A DNA stretch of 64,000 nt, taken from positions 114,463 through 178,462 of the forward strand of contig CAJUKT010000102.1 of NCBI GenBank assembly GCA_910587255.1. The letters are read 5' to 3'. Each line of letters opens with the position of its first letter. Within the stretch, counting starts at the first letter, position 1. The notes beneath the pieces are model-generated. The model was given only the letters and a program-made list of their open reading frames with translations, ran no database searches and was not told the origin of the DNA. The position numbers and the translations under genes were made by a program. Origin of the DNA: an uncultured Oscillospiraceae bacterium. GTDB lineage: Bacteria > Bacillota > Clostridia > Oscillospirales > Oscillospiraceae. This document shows positions 35,014 to 42,545 of this stretch, in pieces.

Positions 35014-35550
35014 ATGAGCATTGATTTTGAGAGCCTGAAGGACAAAGCTGTGGTCGCGGCCCAAACCGGCGTGACCAAGGCCAAGGAGTTCACCGAGAGC
35101 GGCATCGCCAAGGCCAAGGAGTTGGCGGACACCGGCGTGGCCCGGGCCAAGGAGCTGACAGAGATCGGCAAGCTGAAGGTAAACAACTCCGCCGAGCAGG
35201 AGGCCATCCGCAAGGCTTACTCCGAGCTGGGCAAGCTGTACTACGCCGAGCGGGCCTCCGCGCCCGAGCCCGCCTATGCCGATATCTGCCAGCGGATCAC
35301 CGACGCGATGGCCCGCATCTCCTACAACAACGAGCGCATTGCCGACATCAAGGCCGCCGGCCAGATCTCCGACGAGGAGGCGGACTCCGCGGAGGCCGAG
35401 GCTGGCTGCGGGGAGGACGCCCCCTGCTGCTGCGAGACCCAAAGCGGCGAGTCCTGCTGCTGCGAGGACAAGGATGAGCCCTCTTGCTGCTGTGAGGATA
35501 AGGATGCACCCTCCTGCTGCTGCCAGGATGAGGATAAGCCCCAGGAGTAA
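35014..35550 (+). CDS. helical repeat protein with CCC-repeat acidic tail
   Basis: A 178-residue soluble protein in two parts. Residues 1-60 are an amphipathic helix with an 11-residue repeat (GVTKAKEFTES, GIAKAKELADT, GVARAKELTEI), followed by a conserved-looking helical region (AYSELGKLYYAERA, ISYNNERIADIK). Residues 130-178 are an acidic tail with four Cys triplets about ten residues apart, joined by E-D-K-D-(E/A)-P-S linkers. The Cys triplets suggest metal or cluster binding. I know no named family; DUF-type proteins with similar helical heads occur in Clostridia. GGAGG lies seven bases before the ATG. Confidence 0.7.
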   Translation: MSIDFESLKDKAVVAAQTGVTKAKEFTESGIAKAKELADTGVARAKELTEIGKLKVNNSAEQEAIRKAYSELGKLYYAERASAPEPAYADICQRITDAMARISYNNERIADIKAAGQISDEEADSAEAEAGCGEDAPCCCETQSGESCCCEDKDEPSCCCEDKDAPSCCCQDEDKPQE

Positions 35551-35564
35551 TCGGATCAATGAAG

Positions 35565-35600
35565 GAAGGGCCCGGCGCACAGCGCCGGGCCTCCTTTTAT
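35565..35600 (+). terminator. bidirectional terminator between the Cys-tailed gene and dut
   Basis: Ten-base-pair perfect stem (35569-35578 with 35582-35591), three-base loop, then TCCTTTTATTTT on the plus strand. Confidence 0.92.
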
Positions 35601-36040
35601 TTTGTGCCTGTAGAGCCGAACCCGCCGCTTCCCCGCCGGGTATCGTCCAGCCCCTCCGCCTGGGTAAACCGGGCGGTGAGATAGGGGACGATCACCAGCT
35701 GGGCCACCCGGTCCCCCGGCTCCACCACCTGGGGCTCATCGCCATGGTTGTGGAGAAACACCATCACCTCGCCCCGGTAATCGGCGTCAATAATGCCCAC
35801 CTTGTTGGCGGGGGCCAGCCCCCGTTTACAGGCCATGCCCGACCGGGCGCACACCAGCCCCACATACCCCTGGGGGATAGCCAGGGCCAGCCCGGTGCGC
35901 AGCTTGGCCGTCCCGCCGGGGGCGATGGTCACCGGGCCGTCGGCCACCACGTACAGGTCTGCCCCGGCGGCGTCCGGGGAGCCGTAGGCGGGCAGCTTGG
36001 CCCGGGGGTCCAGCAGCTGAACGGAAACGGGTGCGGTCAT
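35597..36040 (-). CDS. dut: dUTP diphosphatase
   Basis: A 147-residue trimeric dUTPase hydrolysing dUTP to dUMP. The five motifs are in order: PDAAGADLYV, ARSGMA, NKVGIIDADYRGEVMVFLHNHG, GDRVAQLVI and the C-terminal RGSGGFGSTGTK. GGAGG lies eight bases before the ATG at 36040; in-frame ATGs at 36046 and 36055 overlap the RBS. It is 104 bases downstream of nrdG on the same strand and belongs with the deoxynucleotide genes. Confidence 0.97.
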   Translation of the reverse strand: MTAPVSVQLLDPRAKLPAYGSPDAAGADLYVVADGPVTIAPGGTAKLRTGLALAIPQGYVGLVCARSGMACKRGLAPANKVGIIDADYRGEVMVFLHNHGDEPQVVEPGDRVAQLVIVPYLTARFTQAEGLDDTRRGSGGFGSTGTK

Positions 36041-36131
36041 TATCATATCCTCCATATCTAGAAAGTTTTGTTACCGGGCGGAAACCAAACAAATCACCAC
36101 TCCTGCCCGCCAACTTCTAAAGTCCTTTTTG

Positions 36132-36159
36132 ATTCCTTTTTCTTTCAAGAAAAAGGAAT
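36132..36159 (-). terminator. perfect A/T-rich hairpin enclosing the nrdG stop
   Basis: Thirteen-base-pair perfect stem (36132-36144 with 36147-36159) whose loop holds the TGA stop of nrdG. No T-run follows, so it may protect the 3' end or attenuate rather than terminate. Confidence 0.5.
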
Positions 36160-36696
36160 GGACTGTATCGTCATATCCCCGTCCCAGAGGACGGGAGTAT
36201 GGGCCTTCAAACTGGCGGGGACGTTCAAAATACGCTGGTTGCTCGAGCCCCGGAAGCGGAGGTTCAGATCCTTTTTCGCCTCCACAAAGGGGCCGTCCAC
36301 CAGCACGTCAATGAGAGAGAGCATCTCATCCGTGTACTGGCACCGGGCGCGGCTGTCCCGCCACAGCTCCCCATCCAGGGTGTAGCCGGAGTAGCACCAG
36401 ACCTCCTTATCCGGGCAGACCTCCTTCACCCGCCGCAGGAAGGGCAGCAGGGCGCGCTGGTTGTCCGGCTCAAAAGGCTCCCCTCCCAGCAGGGACAGCC
36501 CCTTGATGTGGGCGGGGACCAGGGCGGCCAGGATCTTGTCCTCCTGTACCTCAGTGAAGGGCTGTCCGTAGCCAAAATCCCAGGCCTCTTCATTGAAGCA
36601 GCCGGGGCAGCGGTGGGTGCACCCGGACACAAACAGGGATACCCGTACACCGGGGCCGTTGGCCACGTCGGCCCATTTGATGGCGGCAAAATTCAT
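36145..36696 (-). CDS. nrdG: anaerobic ribonucleotide reductase activating enzyme
   Basis: A 183-residue radical SAM enzyme that installs the glycyl radical on NrdD. The cluster motif is C-T-H-R-C-P-G-C at about 25-32, preceded by NGPGVRVSLFVSG; GLSLLGGEPF follows. The start at 36696 has AAGGAG six bases upstream. It lies 67 bases after nrdD in the same operon. Confidence 0.96.
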   Translation of the reverse strand: MNFAAIKWADVANGPGVRVSLFVSGCTHRCPGCFNEEAWDFGYGQPFTEVQEDKILAALVPAHIKGLSLLGGEPFEPDNQRALLPFLRRVKEVCPDKEVWCYSGYTLDGELWRDSRARCQYTDEMLSLIDVLVDGPFVEAKKDLNLRFRGSSNQRILNVPASLKAHTPVLWDGDMTIQSIPFS

Positions 36697-36763
36697 AAAA
36701 AACTCCTTCCCCCTTGCGGGAGGAAACCGGGACGGTCTGCCAACCGCCCCGGTTTTGTTCCTA

Positions 36764-38890
36764 TTACAGGTGGAGCACCCGGGAGGCAATCTCCTTGGTC
36801 TTCCCCTCATTCCAGAAATTCTCGCCCAGATATCCGCAGGTCCTCCGGGTGACGTTCATTTTGGCGCGATCCTTGTTATGGCACATGGGGCACTCCCACT
36901 CGTTGTCCTCGTTGACAATGATCTCCCCATCGAAGCCGCACTCCTGGCAGTAGTCGCTCTTGGTGTTGAACTCCGCATACTGGATGTTGTCATAGATGAA
37001 GCGCACCACATCCCGCAGGGCCTCCAGATTGTGGCGCATGTTGGGGATCTCCACATAGGAGATGCAGCCGCCGGAGGAGATCTTCTGGAACTGGCTTTCA
37101 AAGGTGAACTTGGCAAAGGCGTCGATATCCTCCCGCACGTCCACGTGATAGCTGTTTGTATAATACCCCTTGTCGGTGACATCCGATATTGTGCCAAACC
37201 GCTCCTTGTCGATGCGGGCGAAGCGGTAGCACAGGCTCTCCGCCGGGGTGCCGTACAGGGCAAAGCCGATGTTCGTTTCCTTGCGCCAGCGGTCGGTGGT
37301 GGCGCGCAGGTGGTTCATCAGCCGCAGGGCGAAGTCCTCCCCCTCCGGCTCAGTCTGGGAGCAGCCCTTCACCAGCTTGGTTACTTCGTACAGCCCGATG
37401 TAGCCCAGGGAGATGGAGGAGTAGCCGCCGAACAGCAGCTTGTCAATGGCCTCCCCCTTATCCAGCCGCGCCACCGCGCCGTACTGCCAGTGGATGGGGG
37501 ACACGTCGGAGCGGATGCCCTTCAGGGCGTTGTGGCGGCACATGAGGGCCTCGAAGCACAGCGCCAGCCGCTCCTCCAGCAGGGGCCAGAACTTGTCCTC
37601 GTCCTGGCCGGAGAGGATGCCGATCTGGGGCAAGTTGATGGACACCACCCCCTGGTTAAACCGGCCCTCGAACTTATAGTTCCCGTCCTCATCCTTCCAG
37701 GGGGACAGGAAGGACCGGCAGCCCATGGGAGAGAACACATTGCCCTCGTAGTGCTCCCGCATCTTCTTGGCGGAGATGTAGTCGGGGTACATCCGCTTGG
37801 CGGAGCATTTGACGGCAAGCTCGGTGAGGTAGTCGTACTCCCCGCCGGTGAGGTTATTGCACTCGTCCAGCACGTACACCAGCTTGGGGAAGGCGGGGGT
37901 GATATACACGCCCTTCTCGTTCTTGATGCCCTCCAGCCGCTGGGACAGAATCTCCTGGATGATGGCGGCGTTCTCCTTGATATAGGGGTCGCCCTCCCGC
38001 AGCACCAGGAACAGGGTAACGAAGGGGGACTGGCCGTTGGTGGTCATCAGGGTGTTGATCTGGTACTGGATGGTCTGCACGCCGCTCTTCAGCTCGTCCC
38101 GGGTCCGGGCGGCGGCCAGCCTCTCCACGGTGGCGTCGTCCAGCTCGGGGGCGGCCTCCCGGGTGCGGCGGACGTACTTCTCATAGGACGCCCGCAGGTA
38201 CTTGCCCAGGTGGCTCATCTCCACGCTCTGCCCGCCGTACTGGTTGGAGGCCACGCAGGAGATGATCTGGGTGACCACGGTGCACGCCACCTGAAAGCTC
38301 TTGGGGGATTCGATGAGCTTGCCGTTGATCATGGTGCCGTTGTCCAGCATGTCCCCGATGTTGACCAGGCAGCAGTTAAAGATATGCTGCACAAAATAGT
38401 CCGCGTCGTGGAAGTGGAGCACGCCCTCATCGTGGGCCTTGGAGATGTGCTCGGGCAGGAGGATGCGCCTGGTCAGATCCCGGCTCACCTCACCGGCGAT
38501 ATAGTCCCGCTGGGTGGAGGCGATGGCGGTGTTCTTGTTGGCATTCTCCTCCGCAAGCTCCTTGTTGTCGTTGCGGATGAGGGACAGGATGGACTCGTCG
38601 GTGGTGTTGGCCTTGCGCACCAGCGCCCGGGTGTAGCGGTAGATGATGTAGGCTTTGGCCAGCTCGTACTTACCGGCGGCCATCAGCCTGGTCTCCACCA
38701 TGTCCTGAATGTCCTCCACCAACAGGCGCTTGCGGCCGCGGGTTTCGGCCACGGAATCGGCGATGGCCTCAATGGAGCCGCTGTCAAGGCGGCAGGGCTC
38801 GTCCACTGCGGCGTTGGCCTTTTGGATGGCGGCCACGATTTTCGCTCGGTCAAACTCCACAACGGAGTCGTCTCTTTTGATAACTTTCAT
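36764..38890 (-). CDS. nrdD: anaerobic ribonucleoside-triphosphate reductase (class III)
   Basis: A 708-residue glycyl-radical enzyme making dNTPs from NTPs without oxygen. An N-terminal ATP-cone (about 1-95; VIKRDDSVVEFDRAKIVAAI) senses dATP. The catalytic barrel has the STQRDYIAGEVSRDL and NLPQIGI regions. CQEC...CPMC near the C terminus binds zinc, and RTCGYLGEN carries the radical glycine at about 686. The start at 38890 has GGGAG eight bases before it. A consensus promoter with two NrdR boxes lies 105 bases upstream. Confidence 0.98.
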   Translation of the reverse strand: MKVIKRDDSVVEFDRAKIVAAIQKANAAVDEPCRLDSGSIEAIADSVAETRGRKRLLVEDIQDMVETRLMAAGKYELAKAYIIYRYTRALVRKANTTDESILSLIRNDNKELAEENANKNTAIASTQRDYIAGEVSRDLTRRILLPEHISKAHDEGVLHFHDADYFVQHIFNCCLVNIGDMLDNGTMINGKLIESPKSFQVACTVVTQIISCVASNQYGGQSVEMSHLGKYLRASYEKYVRRTREAAPELDDATVERLAAARTRDELKSGVQTIQYQINTLMTTNGQSPFVTLFLVLREGDPYIKENAAIIQEILSQRLEGIKNEKGVYITPAFPKLVYVLDECNNLTGGEYDYLTELAVKCSAKRMYPDYISAKKMREHYEGNVFSPMGCRSFLSPWKDEDGNYKFEGRFNQGVVSINLPQIGILSGQDEDKFWPLLEERLALCFEALMCRHNALKGIRSDVSPIHWQYGAVARLDKGEAIDKLLFGGYSSISLGYIGLYEVTKLVKGCSQTEPEGEDFALRLMNHLRATTDRWRKETNIGFALYGTPAESLCYRFARIDKERFGTISDVTDKGYYTNSYHVDVREDIDAFAKFTFESQFQKISSGGCISYVEIPNMRHNLEALRDVVRFIYDNIQYAEFNTKSDYCQECGFDGEIIVNEDNEWECPMCHNKDRAKMNVTRRTCGYLGENFWNEGKTKEIASRVLHL

Positions 38891-38994
38891 GGGGCGGGCT
38901 CCCTTCTCTAGATGGTTCTTTTGTGCGCCGGGCCGTCCGAAGCGGTCCGCTCCGCCCTGGAAGGATCTGGGGGACAAATTGAGGGCGCTCCATA

Positions 38995-39045
38995 ATGATA
39001 CTATATCTTGTGGTCAGTGTCAACTGGTCATTCTATATAAATGGG
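38995..39045 (-). promoter_or_regulatory. nrdD promoter with tandem NrdR boxes
   Basis: Minus strand TTGACA (39018-39023), 17-base spacer, TATCAT (38995-39000). A sequence matching 13 of 16 positions of the NrdR box (ACACWATATWTWGTGT type) covers 38998-39013, and a weaker one (about 10 of 16) covers 39030-39045. They are 32 bases apart, the three-helical-turn spacing typical of NrdR sites, and flank the -35. Confidence 0.75.
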
Positions 39046-39229
39046 GACTGGTTTTTTTGGCTGGGATTTTTATGCCGCAGGGCTTGACAAGGCCGGTGGC
39101 CGCAGAAAGGCCCGGGGCATAGACTGGATTGCACCCAGGCGGGCGCTGCGCCCTGCCCCCGCGCCTGATTCCGGCCCCGGCGGAGGCGGCGGGTCCCCTG
39201 GGCTTGGGGCCGGTGAAAGGAGCGTACTC

Positions 39230-40282
39230 ATGAGTCAATTCTATTGGAACGACCCTCCCAGGGGCTATGCCATGTCTGCGGAGGAGTTCGCCGCCGGGGC
39301 CTGCCGCTGCCCCGGCCCCCAGCCCTGTCCGCCCCAGGAGCCCGGCTGCGGCTGTGACTGCGGCGCGGCTCCCATGCCCCCTGCGGACTGCGGGTGCGGC
39401 TGCGGGGGGGCCATGCCCCCGGTCTCCCCCGGCTGTTTGGACAACGGCTGCGGCCAGGGCCCGGACTACTGCCAGCCCATGATCTGCTGCTGCCGTCCCG
39501 CCCCCGGCCCCAACCCCCAGCCTCCCCAGGTGGAGGAGGGCTGCTGCTGCAAGCAGAGCTTCCGGGCGGCCCTGGGCCTTTTGTGCGACGAGCGGATCTC
39601 CAGCCTGCTGGACTTCGACACGGCGGCATTTATCACCGACACCTATACGGCGGGAACCAAACTGGCGGGCGGCAAGCCCTACGCCGGGACGCCCGGGGCC
39701 CAGGCGGAGGGGGATGCCGGGGATACCGCCGGGGCCAAGGGCAAGCCCACCCCGCCCTGCCCCTGCGAAACGTCCGACAACCTGGGAAACCTTTACGGCA
39801 GCTTCCGCCGGTTCTCCCCGTGCAGCTGCGACCTGATCGACATCGAAGCCGAGGTATATACCCCATCCGGGAAAAGCTGCGCCCTCACCGCCCAGCAGGT
39901 GAACCTGTGCCAGCTGGACGCGGTGGTGATCCAGGGCGCGGACGCCTGCGCCGAGGGTGATCTCACCGCCCATGAGGTGACCGCGCGGAATTTCCGCTGC
40001 CTGCGCGCCATGCTGGCCCAGCGGCTGAACCCGGTGGGCTCCCCCTGCGGGCAGACCGCCTGCTCCTGCGCCTGCGACGGGCGGGACTGCTGCTGCGCGG
40101 CCGGGCTGCTGTCCACCCTGGCCCAAAACAACCTGAGCCGCCGGGTGTCGCTGGCGGCGGGCCTTCTGGTGCTCCAGGACGTGACCCTGCTGGGCACCGT
40201 GGGTAATGTGCTGGTCCTGTCCAACGACTGTGACAACCGGCTGTACTTCGTGTGCGTCAACAGCGTGCAGTTTATCGGATAA
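39230..40282 (+). CDS. Cys/Pro/Gly-rich protein of unknown function
   Basis: A 350-residue protein with more than 40 cysteines. Residues 20-115 are a low-complexity run of CGC, CCC and Pro-Gly (CGCDCGAA, DCGCGCGG, CCCRPAPG). Residues 115-350 look folded (FRAALGLLCDERISSLLDFDTAAF; LTAQQVNLCQLDAVVIQGAD; LLVLQDVTLLGTVGNVLVLSNDCDN). It has no signal peptide. AAAGGAG lies seven bases before the ATG at 39230. The pattern resembles spore-coat or exosporium proteins that are cross-linked through cysteines, but I cannot assign a family. It is divergent from nrdD and ends at a strong terminator. Confidence 0.65.
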   Translation: MSQFYWNDPPRGYAMSAEEFAAGACRCPGPQPCPPQEPGCGCDCGAAPMPPADCGCGCGGAMPPVSPGCLDNGCGQGPDYCQPMICCCRPAPGPNPQPPQVEEGCCCKQSFRAALGLLCDERISSLLDFDTAAFITDTYTAGTKLAGGKPYAGTPGAQAEGDAGDTAGAKGKPTPPCPCETSDNLGNLYGSFRRFSPCSCDLIDIEAEVYTPSGKSCALTAQQVNLCQLDAVVIQGADACAEGDLTAHEVTARNFRCLRAMLAQRLNPVGSPCGQTACSCACDGRDCCCAAGLLSTLAQNNLSRRVSLAAGLLVLQDVTLLGTVGNVLVLSNDCDNRLYFVCVNSVQFIG

Positions 40283-40287
40283 ATAGG

Positions 40288-40325
40288 GCTGAGCCCCCTC
40301 CGCAGGCGCGGAGGGGGCTCGGTTT
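40288..40325 (+). terminator. terminator after the Cys-rich gene
   Basis: Thirteen-base-pair perfect stem (40291-40303 with 40308-40320), four-base loop, then GGTTTCTC; probably shared with the convergent acetyltransferase gene. Confidence 0.88.
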
Positions 40326-40326
40326 C

Positions 40327-40893
40327 TCATTGGGGGCGCGCCAATGTCCAATACCCGTCGTAAGGATATCCTGTTTTCCCAATCAGGACGTGCTCCGATT
40401 GGGTAAAGCCCAGCCGCTGCACCGCACGGATGCGTTCAATGGCGTAGATAGGCGCTTTTGTGATGATCGTGCCGCAGTTTAGTGCCTCAAAGACCGTCGG
40501 GATGATCAGCGCGGCGATTTCGGCCAGGTCGTCCTCCGTTTCGCGGCTGCTTTTCACGTCCAGGCGCAGAATCCCCGCACCGTTGAACACATCGTCGGAA
40601 ACGCGCCGGCACACCTCTGTTGTTCCGATGACCTTCGACGCGGCGCGGTCCACAACGGACCATCGGACGAACCACCCGTCTTGATACGCCTGCCTCCAAA
40701 ATCGGAGCGCGTCCCTCATCCGTTCCGGGGTGTCGTAATAAAAATTGTCCCCGTCACAGTTGTCGCTGTTAAAAAAGGGCAGGGCATACTTATCGCTGTA
40801 CACCTCCAGCAGGTCCGCACAGTCCTCTTCCTCCACAAAGCGCAGCAAAAAGCGGTGGTTTTCCAACGTCGGGCACTGTTGATAAATATCCAT
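40327..40893 (-). CDS. GNAT family N-acetyltransferase
   Basis: A 188-residue acetyltransferase of the RimJ/RimL-like type. RFLLRFVEEEDCADLLEVYSD opens the fold, the central WSVVDRAASKVIGTTEV is the strand before the acetyl-CoA loop, and ERIRAVQRLGFTQSEH is the C-terminal helix-strand signature. The substrate is unknown. AGGAGA is seven bases before the ATG at 40893; a GTG six bases earlier overlaps the RBS. Codon use is more AT-rich than the neighbours, suggesting acquisition. Confidence 0.85.
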   Translation of the reverse strand: MDIYQQCPTLENHRFLLRFVEEEDCADLLEVYSDKYALPFFNSDNCDGDNFYYDTPERMRDALRFWRQAYQDGWFVRWSVVDRAASKVIGTTEVCRRVSDDVFNGAGILRLDVKSSRETEDDLAEIAALIIPTVFEALNCGTIITKAPIYAIERIRAVQRLGFTQSEHVLIGKTGYPYDGYWTLARPQ

Positions 40894-40926
40894 ATGCACT
40901 TCTCCTGTCTTCCGTATGTTGGGTAC

Positions 40927-40955
40927 ATTATATCATATGGACAATCAGAACGCAA
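40927..40955 (-). promoter_or_regulatory. promoter of the acetyltransferase gene
   Basis: Minus strand TTGCGT (40950-40955), 17-base spacer, TATAAT (40927-40932). Confidence 0.75.
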
Positions 40956-40961
40956 GATTAT

Positions 40962-41001
40962 CGAACTAATATTTGACAGGCGAGAACAAAACATGTATAC
41001 T
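40962..41001 (+). promoter_or_regulatory. dinB promoter with LexA-like box
   Basis: TTGACA (40973-40978), 17-base spacer, TATACT (40996-41001). CGAACTAATATTTG (40962-40975) overlaps the -35 and resembles the Gram-positive LexA box CGAACRNRYGTTYG with two mismatches, which would fit SOS control. Confidence 0.6.
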
Positions 41002-41024
41002 ATCCCCAAAGGGGGGGAACCGCC

Positions 41025-42263
41025 ATGGACCGGGTCATCTATCACTGCGACTGCAACAGCTTTTACTGCTCGGTGGAGCTGCTCTCCCACCCGGAGCTGA
41101 AAGCCGTCCCCACGGCGGTGTGCGGCGACCCCAAGAGCCGCCACGGCATCATCCTGGCCAAAAACGAGCCCGCCAAGCGCTTTGGCGTGCGCACGGCGGA
41201 GACCATCTGGCAGGCAAAGCAGAAGTGCCCGGAGCTGGTGCTCCTCCCCGCCCACCACGGCTTGTACCGGGAATATTCCAAACAGGTCAACGCCGTTTAC
41301 GACCGCTTCACCGACCTCATTGAGCCCTTCGGCATCGACGAGAGCTGGCTGGACGTAACCGGCTCCCTGCACCTGTTCGGCAGCGACCCCAGGGCCCTGG
41401 CCGACCGCATCCGCAGCACCATCCGGGAGGAGCTGGGGCTGACCATCTCGGTGGGGGTGTCCTTCAACAAGGTGTTCGCCAAGCTGGGCAGCGATTACAA
41501 AAAGCCGGACGCCACCACCGTCATCTCCCGGGAGAACTTCCGGCGCATCGTCTGGCCCCTGCCCGTCACCGACCTGCTCTTTGTGGGCAGGGCGGCGGCC
41601 AAAATGCTGGGGCAGTACGGGGTGTCCACCATCGGGCAGCTGGCCGCCTTCGACAAAAAGGCCCTCACGGAGCTGCTGGGCAAGCAGGGGGGACAGCTGT
41701 GGGAGTACGCCAACGGCCTTGAGCACAGCCCCGTGGCCCCGGCAGGGACATACACGCCGCCCAAGTCGGTGGGCAACGGGGAGACCTTCCCCCGCAACCT
41801 CATCCGCCGGGACGAGGTGAGCCGGGGGGTGGCCATGCTGGCCGACCAGGTGGCGGTGCGGCTGCGAAAGCACAGCATGAAGGCGTCCACCCTCCAGGTG
41901 ACCATCCGGGACCCCAAATTCAAGGATATCTGCCGCCAGCGCCCCCTGCCCGCCCCCACCAACACCGCCCGGGAGCTGTACCACGCCGCCATGGGCATCA
42001 TCGAGCGCAGCTGGAAGTCAGGCGCGCCCATCCGGGCCATCACCCTCACCGCCCACAGCCTGATCCCGGAGGGGGAGGCCGCGGTGCAGCTGGACCTGTT
42101 CCAGTCCGCCGCCCCCCAAAGGCGGGAGCGGGTGGAGAAGCTGGAGCGCACCATGGACGCCATCCGCTCCAAATACGGCCAAGGGGCGCTCACCGTGGCC
42201 GCCCTGGCCCCCCGGGAGGGGCCGGAGGACGGCCTGGAGGCGGAGCGCGCCCTCCCCTTCTGA
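41025..42263 (+). CDS. dinB: Y-family DNA polymerase IV
   Basis: A 412-residue translesion polymerase. The catalytic carboxylates lie in IYHCDCNSFYCSVE near the N terminus and in FGIDESWLDVTG. GDPKSRHGIILAKNEPAKRFGV, ISVGVSFNKVFAKLGSDYKKPD and the helix-hairpin-helix region (LLFVGRAAAKMLGQYGVSTIGQLA) follow, then the little-finger domain. The first metal ligand motif is D-C-D rather than the common D-M-D. Its promoter carries a LexA-like box. Confidence 0.95.
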   Translation: MDRVIYHCDCNSFYCSVELLSHPELKAVPTAVCGDPKSRHGIILAKNEPAKRFGVRTAETIWQAKQKCPELVLLPAHHGLYREYSKQVNAVYDRFTDLIEPFGIDESWLDVTGSLHLFGSDPRALADRIRSTIREELGLTISVGVSFNKVFAKLGSDYKKPDATTVISRENFRRIVWPLPVTDLLFVGRAAAKMLGQYGVSTIGQLAAFDKKALTELLGKQGGQLWEYANGLEHSPVAPAGTYTPPKSVGNGETFPRNLIRRDEVSRGVAMLADQVAVRLRKHSMKASTLQVTIRDPKFKDICRQRPLPAPTNTARELYHAAMGIIERSWKSGAPIRAITLTAHSLIPEGEAAVQLDLFQSAAPQRRERVEKLERTMDAIRSKYGQGALTVAALAPREGPEDGLEAERALPF

Positions 42264-42278
42264 CCAGGTGCGCAAAAA

Positions 42279-42312
42279 CGGAGCCGCCCGGGTGAATCCC
42301 GGACGGCTCAGA
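42279..42312 (+). terminator. dinB terminator
   Basis: Twelve-base-pair stem with one mismatch (42281-42292 with 42298-42309), five-base loop. In its own sense it is nearly identical to the ftsK terminator at 42514-42543. Confidence 0.75.
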
Positions 42313-42543
42313 ACTTATCACATAAGCCTCGCAGTGTTCGCGCCCGCAGGCGCTAAAAAATTGAAATCCGTTTTTCCCGGCGACATGCGCGTCGGGAAAA
42401 ACACTTCTCGGCCGAACAGTGTGCGAACTGCCCGCCGCAGGCGGACAGTGAGTGCGCACATGAGGCCGCAGCCTATCCCGCCGGAAAAGGCAAAGCCTTT
42501 TTCGATGGGCTGGGAGCCGCCCGGGATTCACCCGGGCGGCTCA
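42281..42543. repeat. hairpin-dense 200-base segment bracketed by matching terminators
   Basis: Near-identical 30-base hairpins (42281-42310 and 42514-42543), inverted relative to each other as judged from their loops (TGAAT against ATTCA), enclose 203 bases of further hairpins: about 42368-42403 (GTTTTTCCCGGCG...CGTCGGGAAAAAC), 42418-42462 (TGTGCG...CGCACA with inner CCGCC/GGCGG) and 42486-42504. There is no open frame. It separates the convergent dinB and ftsK. Confidence 0.7.
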
Positions 42544-42545
42544 CT
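42512..42545 (-). terminator. ftsK terminator
   Basis: Twelve-base-pair perfect stem (42514-42525 with 42531-42542), five-base loop, directly after the ftsK stop. Confidence 0.75.

Noticed and set aside
35440..35550. Short direct DNA repeats resembling a CRISPR array
   Set aside because: They are codons for repeated CCC-x-D-K-D units of a protein; no spacers or leader exist.
39041..39229. N-terminal extension of the Cys-rich protein starting at 39041
   Set aside because: The strong AAAGGAG seven bases before ATG 39230 fixes the start; the extension would overlap the NrdR-box promoter region and lacks an RBS.
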